The notes: generated from the sequence alone by a model not told the origin. A stretch of DNA of 64,000 bases from Brasenia schreberi (GCA_036023115.1 JAYKKT010000055.1:8267001-8331000), one strand, 5' to 3'. Positions 43,770 to 56,001 are shown, numbered from the stretch's first letter. Translations and numbers: made by a program.

Positions 43770-44150
43770 CTGGCCGTCAATGCCTCTCTTTTGGAATCAA
43801 AGATGTTGATGGTTCCTGCATGTCGCAAAATAGGGTGTCTCTGCCAACCTCTTTGCTATTCGATTGCCTTTTAAATAAGCACAAATCAACATATTAGGAA
43901 GTCTCATGCCATATGTAGAACATCAAGACTCCCATTCCTTGAAACATTTCTCAGCACTCGGGAGGTCACCATGCTTAACCAGTACCATACAATGTGATAA
44001 GATATTGATAGGTAGGAAAACACTAAAGACCCATTTTACTCTTAGTTCCTTCAATGCCTTTTTTGTCATCCCTGCATCCACATATATGGAAGCAATATTG
44101 TTGTAGATTGTCCAATCAGCAACTACACGACCATCTTCTGCTCTCATCGA
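43770..44150 (-). pseudogene. Captured P-class PPR fragment
   Basis: MRAEDGRVVADWTIYNNIAS and IYVDAGMTKKALKELR, then (after an unrelated insertion or frame change) MVLVKHGDLPSAEKCFKEWE and, after a stop, CSTYGMRLPNMLICAYLKGN. These are successive 35-residue P-type PPR units, as in plant mitochondrial PPR proteins with the D-W-T-Y-N-A-Y pattern. Located directly after the PBS. Stops and shifts show decay. Confidence 0.78.
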
Positions 44151-44158
44151 TCGAATCC

Positions 44159-44171
44159 TGCTCTGATACCA
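44159..44171 (-). other. Primer-binding site of the gene-capturing element
   Basis: Minus strand TGGTATCAGAGCA, adjoining the LTR end TTCTAACA. Confidence 0.88.
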
Positions 44172-44478
44172 TGTTAGAATTTATGAAAAGTGCAGCAGAT
44201 AATCAAATATGAGAAACAATGAGAAAAGATGAAGAGAAAAATGTTGAGATTTGAGGAGGGGGCAAGTCCTCTAACGGAGGTTACCCCCCTCTCTTTCTCT
44301 CTTTCTTAATATGAAACTCTTAACCCTAATACAAAATGGCATGCCCTTATATAATAGGTTGTTAAACATAAAATGACCAAACTGCCCTTAATACTATGGG
44401 CAATTATAATAATATCCAAATATAAAAAAATTATAAACCTAACACTAAAAACAGCAAATACATTCATATTCTTCAACA
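44172..44478 (-). repeat. 5' LTR of the gene-capturing element (307 bp)
   Basis: Plus orientation TGTTAGAATTT...TCTTCAACA with TG...CA ends next to a PBS. Partner of 40802-41104. Confidence 0.88.
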
Positions 44479-45224
44479 GGGCTCACCTACCATTTGGACC
44501 AACACATTGTTTCTCAAATAAAACAAGAAAGTGGTCATTAAACTAATACATACCATGACTAGGTATTTCATAAAGACATAACAAACGCATAAATACAATA
44601 CTTGACTTCCAAATAGCAAATTAGTGAACTACATAACAAATGCACAAACTCCAAACTCCAAATTAAAGAAATGAAAATTGAAAATTCACATAAAAGAATA
44701 ACTCAAAAATATGAAGAAAGCAAACCAAAGAATATAAACCTAATTAAAATAAAGAAACTCTTCATTAAAATTTAAAACCCTTTATTTTCCCTTCAAACAT
44801 GCAATTAAAGAATCGAGAAAAACTTATTGTTGTCGTCGTTGGTGGTTGCTCTGGCAGTGGTGGAAATAATATGCAAGAGAGAGGCAGGGAGAGAGAGGTG
44901 GTTATTACTGCTAGGTTTTACATGGTGGTTTTTATTAAACTCTTGAATTTGATCGGGTTTACCCATGCCCGTGTGGATCGACCAGCCTTGTACGCAATTC
45001 AAGACTTAGTGGACCACTATGGCAGTATACAATAGCACCACATCAACGCTATTAGCGTTTTGTAAGGTCAATCGCTAAGTACCCAGTGTTATCGCAGCCA
45101 CCAAGCTGCTAAAACGCTATAGTGTGCTATTAATTATATAGAACGGTATAAAAAACAGCTTGTAATGCTTGTGATATCCAATATATAGTTGGTGTTAGAC
45201 CTAGTGTCAAGTTTGGAAATTATG
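44479..45224. other. Spacer with hAT-like terminus
   Basis: A-rich sequence to about 44790, then a short unrecognised frame. 45030-45145 contains CGCTATTAGCG, AATCGCTAAG and AACGCTATAG motifs resembling the AGCGG-rich transposon termini at 24475 and 40478; it may be the other end of a non-autonomous hAT that encloses the gene-capturing LTR element. Not proven. Confidence 0.4.
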
Positions 45225-45672
45225 AGATCACATTTAAAATGTCATATTCTAGTTTGTAGAAATATTTCATTATAGAGTCTGGTGCAACAAGAAATTTTGA
45301 GCCTTGTTGTGCTGAAGATGAGGTATTTTCTGTGGGCACTTCTGGTTGCCATTTGGTGTTCTGCATTTCAAGAATCATATTGGTTTAATGTGTTTGTAGT
45401 TATCTTAGGCTATGGAGACTGAGAAGAAAAAAAGGGAGACTGAGGAGATGTGATGCCATGTAGTCTTTAGAGAATAGAACTTTGGACTCGAAGCGCAAGA
45501 TGGACATTCTTGCGGCCTTGGATGAGATGAAGTTTATGAAGGTAATTCTTGTTTCCTATTTAGTAGATTCTCTAAGTCTCTTGGTTATCTTAGTTAAACA
45601 TATAGCTATGTAATGTTGCATTATGAAATGATGTGGTGTGTTTTGCAGTCCAGACATGCTAATGTAAGTGTC
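45225..45672 (+). pseudogene. YJU2: YJU2/CWC16 (CCDC94-like) splicing factor fragment, introns retained
   Basis: Three exon pieces of a spliceosome step-1 factor. Exon A (about 45225-45322) ends IESGATRNFEP..AEDE at a GT donor. Exon B (45409-45541), after a TTATCTTAG acceptor, carries METEKKKRETEEM, then after a one-base shift and a stop SLENRTLDSKRKMDILAALD and EMKFMK, and ends at GTAATTC. Exon C starts at 45649 (TTTTGCAG|TCC) with SRHANVSV, then breaks off into repeat sequence at 45672. The family normally continues VDAMLEAL there. Retained introns show a DNA-level copy or the remains of a host gene, not a processed copy. Frameshift, stop and truncation make it a pseudogene. Confidence 0.82.
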
Positions 45673-45895
45673 CGCACCCGCACTCACACCTGTGTGACAT
45701 AGCCGCACACGCCATACCAATAATATAAGAATCCGCCTCACCCTGCCCTGCCCTGCCCCACTTCACCCGGCACTATATGTAGCAGAAAATCTAACCCTAT
45801 GCCTCAAAAATGAGAAATCATTCAGAGTCCTTCAAACTCTCCATATAGTTTCCAATAGGAAACAGAACCATATCCTGATTTCTTAAATCTATTGA
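45673..45895. repeat. Dispersed repeat, inverted relative to 39655-39845
   Basis: Begins at the break in YJU2 exon C. Contains GAGAAATCATTCAGAGTCC and CCTGATTTCTTAAATCTATT, whose reverse complements are found with moderate divergence at 39655-39740. The start is rich in CCGCAC/CCCTGCC. Confidence 0.65.
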
Positions 45896-45940
45896 AGAAT
45901 ATAAAAGATTAAGAGAAAACACTAGAATCTGATCGATGAA

Positions 45941-46200
45941 AAAGAACTAATGGTAGGGAATGCATTAATCAGCTCGGGTCTAAATAATCGGATGAAGAAA
46001 ATGAATAAGCTCATCATAGGAAGAAAAATGGAAACAATAAGAGAGAGAAAGCAGCTGGTAGGCCATTCATTAAAAAGAACTACTGATAGGGAATGCATTA
46101 CTCAACTCGGGTCTAAATAATTGAATGAATAAGATGATCATAGGAAGAAAAATGGAATCAAGAACTAAACTATGAGAGATAAAGCAGCTGGTGGGCCATT
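45941..46200. repeat. 133-bp tandem duplication
   Basis: AAAGAACTAATGGTAGGGAA at 45941 and AAAGAACTACTGATAGGGAA at 46074; both continue to CAGCTGGT(A/G)GGCCATTCATT. About a dozen differences and a small indel. No gene. Confidence 0.88.
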
Positions 46201-46867
46201 CATTCAGTTCAAAGGGTCAAAGACCACTGATTTATGTGTGTGAGAGAGAGAACCTTAACAGTAATCTTTCTTAGAGAGAAGTTTCTCACTTAATGAATTC
46301 TGAAACCACAAACCAGACTCAAAAATTTGACCAATCTATCTCCTTTGAAACCCTTTTCAAACCACAAATAACCCACTTGAAGAATGCCAAAATAAGAGAG
46401 AGGGGCAAAGATTCGGCAAACATGGAGGCGCCTTGTGAGAGGGAGAGAATAAAAGAGAGAAGGAGAGGGGGACTCAGCAGCAAGAGCATGAGAGAGAGGA
46501 GGACTGGGCAACAAAAGCAGGAGAGGCCACCAGAAAATCCTAACTTAAAACTTTAAAATGTCTTAATATTGTGTATGCTACTGGGAAGGATTCTAGCCCT
46601 ACAAGCTGGCCAGGCCCGACCCTCATCAGTCCCTGAGGCCAGATGGCCGGGCTGGTCGGCCCAACTCCCAAAATGGGACAGAAATTTCTGGCTCAGCCAT
46701 GCATCTTTTCAGGGATGGCCCCCAAGCCAGGCCCAGGCCCATTTTGACATCTTTGGGCAAAAATTTAATGTTACAGTGGATTTGTGGCCAAAGAAGGAAA
46801 TACAAGATCAATCCTATGAGATAAAAAGTTGTAGCACCAATAGAAAAGAAAATAAGGTACAGAGTTA
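46201..46867. other. No gene recognised
   Basis: GA-rich stretches (46390-46510) and a GC-rich block (46600-46740). Open frames of 87 and 99 codons on the plus strand have low-complexity or unrecognised sequence, so I do not call genes. Confidence 0.5.
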
Positions 46868-47105
46868 AAGTTGTGGTATTTGGAATTTTGGAGATGTAGC
46901 AAATGGAGCTTCAATGAGGTGTGAGAAATCATATAGTAGACACTTCAAAAGAGGAATAGCAAGGCCTCAAAAGTGTTGGAAAAGATTATTGAAATACGAT
47001 TTTGCTTCTTTGGAGCTAACTGAGAAGATGACAAGAACAAGCACCAACTACAAGTTCATGTAGCCAACCACTGTTAGTTGGGGAGAAGGATTGGTTTTGG
47101 TTTGA
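46868..47105 (+). repeat. 3' end of second LINE family
   Basis: Reads KRGIARPQKCWKRLLKYDF and SLELTEKMT, the end of an RTE-like ORF (compare RGRGRPQKCW in LINE-B), then AACCACTGTTAGTTGGGGAG and a TTGGTTTTGGTTTG tail. Distinct tail from the (TTG)n family; similar to 25525-25790. Confidence 0.65.
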
Positions 47106-47631
47106 CAATGGCATCAACAAGTTAAATCAGAGTAGCACCTTGTAGTTGCACCATTCTTCGGATTTGTAGTTGCTCAATACAGTATCTAGTCACATAGGAC
47201 CACTATGGAAGAAGATGAACTGAATGTGTTTGTTTCTTGAGCCAAGATCCCAGGTCCTAAAAGCCCTTCATGTTGCTAGTTGTAAACACTATTGCAATAC
47301 TAGAGAACGTTTTAGCCATGGTTACATTTCCGGTTTTCGGTTGCAACCATTATTACCAAAATGAGAACTAGCTTGCATTGTAAAAACCATCCCTAATGCA
47401 CTGTTTCTGATAATTAACAGAAACTTCTTCTTAATGAGACAATGCATGGTCGGAAGCACCGTTCCAATAATGTCTACTCTAGATTAGGCAGGGGCATTTA
47501 TCAGCTTCCATACCCATCGCAAATAAGCCTCTAATATGCTTCAAAAACTCATCAAGGACTTTATCATTAATCAAATTCAGAGGCATAAGAAATAAGCCTT
47601 TCAATACTCACTTGTGTAGATATACAGACAT

Positions 47632-47708
47632 TGACTGACTGACTGACTGAGATAGACAGACAGACAGATAGATAAATAGATAGATAGATAGACAGAGAGA
47701 GAGAGAGA
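47632..47708. repeat. Compound microsatellite (GACT/GACA/GATA)n(GA)n
   Basis: TGACTGACTGACTGA, then GACAGACAGACAGATAGATA and a GA run. A second GA run is at 47861-47880. Confidence 0.95.
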
Positions 47709-47716
47709 GAAGGCGT

Positions 47717-48030
47717 ACCAACACCCTGTCTCGGTCGGCGTGGCTTGAAACGAGGACGGGTGTTCGCTCCTTGGGTGGCTGGTTCAAAAGGATACGAAGC
47801 TGTGGCGCCGCGCCCTCCGCCATAGACGAGGCGGCCTCAGTCGAGCTCTGCCCTCCGGCCTTGAGAGAGAGAGAGAGAGAGACGGTCGACCCAGTAGACG
47901 GTAGACGGCAGCCGAGGGCCTGTTTCACTCGCGGTTCTAGGCGGAACTCATCGAATTGTAGGGCTCGGAACCCCGTGGGTTCTGTCATATGGCTCCGTGT
48001 CGACAAGGCAATCTCGGCTCGGACAAGCAT
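47717..48030 (-). CDS. Possible GC-rich first exon, unidentified
   Basis: An island of much higher GC than the surroundings. On the minus strand an open frame runs from MLVRAEIALSTRSHMTE to MAEGAAPQLRILLNQPPKER and TPVLVSSHADRDRVL, where a GTACGCC donor-like site lies at about 47717. GC-rich first exons with a CT-rich downstream intron are common in plant genes. I do not recognise the protein. If real, later exons would lie to the left; the next candidate, about 47450-47605, is weak. It could in principle be a distant 5' exon of the THO1 gene 20 kb away, but nothing in the protein supports this. Confidence 0.3.
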
Positions 48031-48039
48031 GACGCCATT

Positions 48040-50878
48040 TTAATAGTATTTTTTCTAAATGAACACGGTTTTAAGTATCTTTTTGGATCTTCAAACCCAC
48101 ATTAGCTGAGCATGTTTGTGGGTTAGTCTCATTATAAAATAATTCCTTGGTTGTGGTTGTCTTGCTTCCTCGATGAAGAAGAGCTTAGACTTATTGAGTG
48201 GCAATCTCGGAGATGAATAGCATGGGCGTCCTAGTCAAATTTAGCATATAAATGTTTACTTTAATTTTGAAATTCCTGCTGGTTTAAGTTAAAATTCTAC
48301 TTTTAAATGTAATCTTCTTGGTTAATTATGTAGAATAAAAATTGATTCACTGAAAGCAAGTATGCCCATCATTGGTTAGCATATCATTTTGATATAAATT
48401 CATGTAAATATTCTACAAGCATGTGCAAGGTGAACCAAGGTGAACAGACCAATCCGGTCTTTGCTAATTTGACTATATGAGTCAAGCCTAACTGGTTTCC
48501 TTAGGTTGAGTGTGGCCAAGACCAGTAGACCATCGGAAACTTGCGAGTGTATCATTTTGCAACCCATGTAATTCCTTATATAGTCATGGTAACCCTAGAA
48601 TTCCTGCTGCAGCCACTTTAGATAATCTTTTCTATCATTTGTCTACAACTCTCTCCATGTAGATTTGGCTCGACCGTCAGAAATAGGGAAACCAGGTAAT
48701 GTTCATGTCAGATTTCAGTTTAGGTATGGTTTTCATACAATGTTGGTTTCAATTCTAGTTGTTTTCATATCTAACATCTTATACCCAAACAAAACCAAGG
48801 CTAACCCTTGCTAATAATCGCATTCATGTACCTAAAATCAAACAAGTGCATGTTGTGTTCATGACTAAGTTGTCTTCGTTGTGCATGATGAGATAGTTAA
48901 AAGTAGCTATATATGGACTTTTGAAATGTGCCTAGATGCTGCACTAGCAAAACCAGTGTTAGCTTCCATACCAATATTCCCCATGATGGTATATTAGTTG
49001 CTGAAAGCACCATATTATAAGATAGGAATGGGGCATGAGGTGGGAGCAAAGAAGTTCCATCCTATTGAATGGAAGATAGCGTACAAAGCTAAAACAAGTG
49101 GCGAGTAATGAAGCTTTCTTCCGTGAAGAGCAATAGTTCGTCTGGCTACATGGTGGACTCACAAGTTGAAGGTCACGAGTTTGATAACCGGGTTGTGCGT
49201 ACTTGGGTTCAAGCCAAAAGATTGAATCTCATTTAGAAACTTGAAATGTATTTGTGACGGTTTACTTCGGGATCACTTTTTTTTTTTCTGGATCGTGAAG
49301 ATTTGGTTGGGTTCTGCCCAACCAGTTTACATCTATACAAAAATATGCACAATGTGCATAAAGGGAACCACTTATTGAAATCCCTCCCAACCAAACAAGA
49401 ATAACCGAGTACTTTGACCTCCTGCATTGCGCAGGATTGCAACTGAGATACCCATTCTAACAGAGACATCATAAATGCCTAGCTAGAAAACATCTGCGCA
49501 GAACCATATGCTTCTAATCTCTACTATTAACTCGTCTGTGATCTATATGTAATGCATTCAAGCGATCCTCGAAGATTGTCAAGGACTCGTTGGGCTCATA
49601 ACTAATCTTTTCGAGGATCTTAAGTGGCGCACCGAAGCATCACAATCATTCAAGTTTCATGTCATTTGCGAAGCATATAATGTACGCACGTCTTGGCTTG
49701 CTATAAAGCCTCATCCACTTCAACACCTTCTCTACTCTCTTCCGAAAACCTTCATTCTTTCTCTTATCACTCTCCGAAACCCGAGTGCTTCTCATTCTAA
49801 TGAGCTTTGTCGGGTTCACCCCACTCGATTCGTATTCCTCCTCTCACTTCCTGGTCCACAATCTGAGGTTTCGAGTAGCTTTTGAAGAGCCCTTTTCCAT
49901 TCGAGACATTGGGGTTCCTCTTTTTGTATGTCATAAACATTCTCCTTTCTTTGAGCGATCATCTAGGACTAATCTTGGGGTCGATTGTTGCAGATCCTAG
50001 TGGTGTTCTTGAGAAGTTTGTATGTTTAAGGTCGTCTCTAGTTCTGCACCTTTCTAAATGGTCCACCAGAGCGAAATATCCATCAATTAATTGGAGTTGG
50101 CCACAATCCAATCCCACATATCAATGCTGGTTGTGGAGGGTAGTGGCCCAAAAATTTAAGGAGTGTAATAAATGGGGTTGTTTCAATGTTATTGTACTCT
50201 CCTCTATTTAAATAGAGTGTGACACTAGGTTAATATTCTCATTCATTTTCTTTTAGTTGATGGACTTTAATCGGTTTGTATTTCCATTGGTCATGACATC
50301 CCCTGCTATTCTAGACATAGCAACCTTTACTAGCTTGTTAATTATGGATTAAGACTTATCTTCTCTTGTGAGTGAGGATTTTCCAACCCCATTTATAATT
50401 TTTAAATAAGTATGCCTCTTTCTACATAGCCTTCATTAAGGCCAATATGTAGTTGGACGGCAAGGTGAGCGATGTCGAGCACTTTGCATTTCTCTTATAC
50501 TAGGTATATAGATACCTAATAGGTAGAGGTCGTGAAATCCTATTCTACTTGTGCCTCAACCCTCAAGGATGTCGAAGGGGAAATCAAAAGAGAAATCCAA
50601 GTAGAAGACCAAAGCATCAATTCACGAGCCCAACCTTGTTCAAAAACATGTCATCCATTCTAGTAAACAAGTTCCTCTGTTACCATCTAATGAGCTTCCA
50701 CACTAACGATATCATTAGATCACTCCCCTCACTAGTAATGAAGAGGTCATGACACTACTGCCAAGTCCTCGACCCTGCCGTCACACCCAATTGTTCATGC
50801 CCCATAGTTGTTCGAAACTACTAGCACCAAATCTCTTATATGTGTTCCTCTTGTACTTGAATTGTGCGTGTTGGAACA
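48040..50878. other. 2.8 kb without recognised gene
   Basis: AT-rich sequence with short frames on both strands. Two plus frames, 49785-50000 and 49882-50211, overlap and match nothing I know. 50540-50700 has a basic stretch (GCRRGNQKRNPSRRPKHQF). The composition and scattered stops suggest decayed transposon sequence, but no family could be assigned. Confidence 0.5.
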
Positions 50879-51302
50879 TGATGGCCTTTGGGCAACTTCT
50901 GCAAAGATCTGAGGCAGCTTTCTTCCTTCCTTCTAGTATGCAACATCAATAACAACAGCAATAACCTGCTTCCTTCTTTTGAGCAGCAGAATCACACAAA
51001 GAAGTAATGTTGTTTTGAGGTTTTCTAGTTTCCACACAATTGTTTTTTCATAGAGGGTTTTTTCTTTGTTTTCACTGTGTTTATTCCCCGTGCGTTGCTA
51101 TATATTTATAAAGCAGTACCGACTCCTTCCCTCCCAGGTTTCCTGGCTGAGCTTTCTGTTTGGAGCCTCATCCAGTCGGTTATGGTCCTAATCCATGACC
51201 GACTGATTGTTACAGATTAGCATCGTAACTTCCACCACAGGTGTCCAATCCAGTTATTCCTGTGATAAGGTTGTCGAGAATGGTCACCTTTATGTTATAT
51301 CT
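50879..51302 (-). repeat. copia-3 3' LTR
   Basis: Begins TGATGGCCTTTGGGC in plus orientation; aligned throughout with 62585-63005, including TATTTATAAAGCAGT, the likely TATA region. The right limit is approximate. Confidence 0.88.
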
Positions 51303-51479
51303 CCCACTTGGCCATTCGAGCTAAGTGAATTGACATACTGGTTTTCCTCCCACTTTTGCAAGGTTTTCCTAGTATTGTCATTTTGTGATTGTTATTGCAA
51401 TCATCACCCGCTGTATAGTTTTTAACCTACACAACAATCAAACATATCTCAAACCCATGTTTGTAACATGTTTTGAGAA

Positions 51480-53220
51480 AAGATCATTTGTTATGCCTTT
51501 AGTCAAGGGGTCTGCCAACATATCATGAATTTGCATGTATGAGATGAATATTTCCTTTCACATAACCATATCACCAACATAGTGGTATTTAACCATTATA
51601 TGCTTGCTTTTGGAGTTATAAGATCCACTCTTGATTAGAGTAATTGATGCATTGTTGTCACAGTTAATGATAATTGACTCATCGACTATTTCGAGCTTCA
51701 AATCTCGTATGAAACGGCTTATCGAGACGACACTCATTGCAACCATACAACAATCCACATACTAAGCTTTTTGTGTATATAATACTATACAACCCTATTT
51801 CTTACAGGCCTAAGAAACAACTCAACCTCCAAATAAGAATATTTGTCCCGAGGTTGATTTGCTGTCATCTTTGCTCCCAATAAAGTCAACATATGAGTAT
51901 CTTACCACTTTCAGTTTATCTACTTGAAAACATAATTTCAAGTCTTTTGTTCGTTTGAGATATCTTAAAATCCTTTTTACAACTATCCAATGTTGTCATC
52001 TAGGATTACTTTGATATCTACTTACAAGACCAACAACGAAGTTGATATCAGGTCTTGTACACAATATAACATACACCAAACTACTCATAGTTGTGCATAA
52101 AGAACGTTAGGCTTATCGTCTCCTTCACCGGGACAATCAGTCTTACTCAGTTTGACACCTTTTGCAACATGTATAATAATAGACTTTCACTAATCCATTT
52201 TGAACTTCTTAAGGATAGATATAGTTAATATATCTCTCCTGACTTAGGCATAGGAGTTTAGATTTTCTCTCTCGAGAAATCTTTATACCCAGTATATAAG
52301 ATGCTTCTCCCATATCCTTCATTTTGAACCTTGAGTTTAACCATGACTTGGTTTTGACAATCATCTCATTGTTATTCCCAGTCAATAATATGTCATATAC
52401 ATATAAAGATAATATGACAAAGTGGCTATCACTATTTCAGACATATACACAGTGATCAAACTCATTAGCCACAAACCCAAGTTCAATAATGGCATTCTCA
52501 AAAGTCAAATACCATTGGCGAGATGACTATTTTAGGCCATATAGGGATTTTTGTGGCCTTCAACTATATATCATTTGGACTTGTACATATATATGATTTC
52601 ATCTAAACCTCCGTTTAGAAAAGTAGTCTTTACATATAACTGATGTAAGTCGAAATCATAATTTGCAGATTTCATCAGGATTATTCTTATGGATATAAAT
52701 TTCGCAATAGGAGAATACGTCTCAACATAATTTATCCCGTGCTCGCTTTAAACTTGTCGATTGAACCATCGACCTTATATTTCTTTTTAAGAACCCATTT
52801 ACAACCTATGACCTTCCTTCCTTTTGCCAAATCAGTCAGTTCTAGGACTTGATTTTCTCAATGTATTCAATTTTCTCATCCATGGTTTTCTCCTAGTCTG
52901 TTGCTTTCAATGAGTTTATAACATGCTGATAAGTCAAGTTATTAGTCAACTTATCTAAATCCACCAAATTATACACTTCTTCTGCAAGATAAGTGTGATG
53001 ATCCTTTAAGTAGGATGGTGTGGCCGTAGGCCTTTTATGTCCACTTAAAGTTTTGGTTGTTTCAGGAAGATTTTCTATGTGTTCGAATGATGATTGATCT
53101 AGATCTACTAGATCGTCAGTATACTCATCATTATTTTCTAATGTGTCATTCTTAGTATCTTATAAGAATTCAACATCTCTACTCTATATCAATTCATGGT
53201 CTTTATGATAAAATTGATAT
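51480..53220 (-). pseudogene. copia-3 reverse transcriptase and RNase H (decayed)
   Basis: 51558-51758: FIRDLKLEIVDESIIINCDN and SKHIMVKYHYV, the RNase H end. 52330-52420: FVILSLYVYDILLTG, where the catalytic YVDD has become YVYD; then MKDMGEASYILGIKISRERK. 52480-52830: RQWYLTFEN and KCKWVLKKKYKVDG-type segments. Only short stretches are in frame; stops are frequent. Confidence 0.82.
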
Positions 53221-54060
53221 CCCTTTGAGCCTGTAGGATATCCGATGAATATACATCTCAAGGATATGTTGTCTAACTTATCTTTAGACTGATCAAGGAT
53301 CTTTACATGAACAATAGATCCCCACCTCCTGAGATGACCTAGGTTGAGTTTTCTTCTAAACTAGTGTAGTGAATACAACCTGATAGGATACTCTATTGAG
53401 TATATACATTGTTGTACTTACTACTTCTCTCCAAAATATCCTTGATAGAGAGGCATCAATTAACATTGACCCTGTCATGTTTAGTAATGTCATATTGTAT
53501 CTTTCAGCTATTCCATTTTGTTGAAGTGTCTTGGGTTTTGTATTTTGCTTTGAAATACCAAAGTCTTTATAGAATTCTGAAAATTCTGTAGAGGTATATT
53601 CTCCACCTTTATTTGATTTTAAAACTTTGTTTGGATACCCCAGTTGGTTTTCAACTTGATACTTATATTCTTTAAACGCTTCAAGTGCCTCAGATTTATG
53701 TGCTAGGAGATATATATATATATATATGTATATATCGAGTAATTATCGATAAAGGTTATAAAAGTAAATATTTTTTTGATGTGACCTTACTCTAAAGGGT
53801 CCACATAAATCAGTGTGAATGACTTCTAATAGGATTGTTGACCTTGTTGTCTCTTTGAGAAATTTTTTTTATATTTTTCCTTGTATACAAGCTTCACACT
53901 TGTTGAAAGTGTTTTCTTCAAATTTTGGCAGTAAGTCAAAGTTGGATAATTTACTCAACTTTTCCAAACTCATATGTCCGAGGCGTTTATGCCATACATT
54001 CACATCAACATTAAAGGCACAATAAATAAGCAAATGAACTTTGATTTTCATTAACTTTCA
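53221..54060 (-). pseudogene. copia-3 integrase and pre-integrase (decayed)
   Basis: 53869-54051 reads VNVWHKRLGHMSLEKLSKLS and FEENTFNKCEACIQGKI, the HHCC pre-integrase segment with both cysteines. 53500-53860 holds core pieces (GGEYTSTEFSEFYKDFG-like; LQQNGIAERYN-like). 53220-53350 holds the C-terminal CIFIGYPTGSKGYQFYHKD-like segment. The core is broken by stops and a TA microsatellite at 53708-53730. Confidence 0.83.
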
Positions 54061-55100
54061 GCTTAAATAATCTATGTTCTACATCAAATTCTTGAGAGCA
54101 AAATACTCTTTCATATTTCCCCACATTCACTTTGCCAATAACAAACTTGACCTCAAAATATTTCTTCACTAAGGCAGGGGTCGGAACCAAATTGTGCCTT
54201 ATATATGGCATAATCAATACATCAGTTAATACAATTGGTGTGCCTTGTATAAAACTCCTAAAGGACTAGTTCGAAGAACATCTAAGAAAGTATTATTTCT
54301 CATGTATACCCGATGTTCTCCTAGTTTCTCTCTTTTAAATCCATTGCCCCTTCCTTTCTCCTTGAGATGTGTCTCTTTGCTCCTGAGTGAATCCACCAAC
54401 CAGTTATTGGGTGGTCCATGTATAAACATTCTTATATCACGCAGATTATGTCCTACTTCTCTGATTTTTCACGTTGTGCGTTGTTTCCTCTACTTTTCTT
54501 GTTGCAGCAATCACTTTTATAGTGTCCCATCTTTCTAGAGCTGAAACACTTAAACTGAGAAGAGGTTTCCTATATTTTTTTAAAAGATTGACCTCTTTTT
54601 TGTTATTTTTGTCAAACTTTTTGTTTGATTTATTTTTCTTTTGGTTAGGTTTGGAGCTAGACCCTATCTCATCTTACACTAATAACAATTTCTCTTTTTT
54701 GTTCTTATTCATATGTTCTTGCTCAATTACTAGTTTTAGAGGCAATTTTAAAAGGTTGATTTCAGGCCCTAGTCTAAGGCAGTAGTGATTATATTCTATG
54801 ATAGGAGAAGACTGTTCTTTTTATTTGTATTATTCTTTTCTATGTTTGAAAGTTTAGAAAATTTAATTTTTCTACTTTTTTCAGTTTCGATAAACATATT
54901 ATGGAATTCATTTTTATGTATTTAGCAAATTTAACAAATATACAGTCTAGAAGGAAAACATTTAAAAAGCAACAACCATATATAGCAGAATTTTGATTAA
55001 CATAATACATAATATCCAAATACTGAACTATAAATAACTTATGGTTATATTGTAAAATCAAGTTGATATAATTCTGTAATTTTTCCAATTTTTTTTGCCT
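54061..55100 (-). pseudogene. copia-3 gag and protease (decayed)
   Basis: 54226-54429: NNWLVDSLRSKETHLKEKG, the protease neighbourhood, with the active site lost. About 54490-54545: FKCFSSRKMGHYKSDCCN, a zinc knuckle in which the second cysteine has become serine. 54590-54850: K/N-rich linker. Upstream gag is not readable in one frame. Confidence 0.7.
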
Positions 55101-55516
55101 CCAATAATTCCCAAAACACCAGGAGTAAAATCGTAATTTTATTTGTTTGTTTGGTTCTGTAATTTTTTAAAAATACGAAGGACAAAAAGTAGGGCAAAAT
55201 ACACTTTTCACCTGATTGAGGGTAAAATTATCTTTTATTTGAAATTATCTAGATATTTTGGTAATTTTATCCTTTATGAGTTTCTAATTTTCAAAAACCG
55301 ACTGAGGCATAATTGACTTTTTAGTCTGATACCCAGGGTGGTTTTCTTAAAACCGTTGCTTTCTGTCTAGGTTTTTTGAAACCGGTAGGCGATTTCCCAA
55401 CTGGTATAAAACGGGAGGAGAGAGAGAACTTTTGTAACGAAGAGAGAGAGAGAAGAGCAGGAGAGAGAAGTCGTCCGTCGACCTTCTGCCCAGGGCTTCA
55501 CCTATGCTTTTTCCTG

Positions 55517-55665
55517 AAGTTCTTCTGGCAGGGGGTCCTCTTATGTGTTTTCCCGGTGGCCTTCTAACAAGGGATCTCTTATGTGTTTTCCCGGCGGACT
55601 TCTAGCTGGGGCCCTCTTTAGTGTTTTCTCGACGGCATTCTGGCCAAGGCTCTCTTCTGTGTTTT
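55517..55665 (-). repeat. Degenerate tandem repeat in copia-3 leader
   Basis: Four units of about 48 bp built on CTTCTGGCAGGGG, TCTCTTATGTGTTTTCCCGG and a GGC/GAC end, at 55517, 55561, 55602 and 55645 approximately. The series carries on as CTTTTGCCTTTGCCC-type repeats to 55787 and resumes after the solo LTR at 62408. Confidence 0.75.
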
Positions 55666-56001
55666 TCTTCATCTGGGTCAGTTTTTGTCTTTGCCTTGTC
55701 CTGTCTTAACCTTGGTCGACTTTTGCCTTTGCCCTATCTTGGCCTAAGCCGACTTTCTGTTTTGACTTGGGTTGGCTATTCGCCTTTGCCCTTGTAAACA
55801 CCCAATTTTTTTTTAATAAATTTTTTTCATCTTTTAGAAATTTTACTTTTTTTGGTAACTTTGGGTTTTTAAATAAAAATACATCAAATGAACTCATTTT
55901 AGCAAGATTCTGCCTTTTTAAATGATTGTCTTCAAAGAAAGGATGATTTCAAACAATTCCTTTTTATAAGCAAATGAAAATGAGAACATTGAGAATCAAA
56001 C

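Noticed and set aside
46293..46868. Two plus-strand ORFs in GA- and GC-rich sequence
   Set aside because: Composition-driven open frames with no recognisable motif; similar GC-rich patches occur at 28380-28500 without coding support.
49785..50211. Overlapping plus-strand ORFs considered as a PMD/MULE-like transposon gene
   Set aside because: Some faint resemblance to plant mobile-domain proteins, but no conserved motif could be pointed to.
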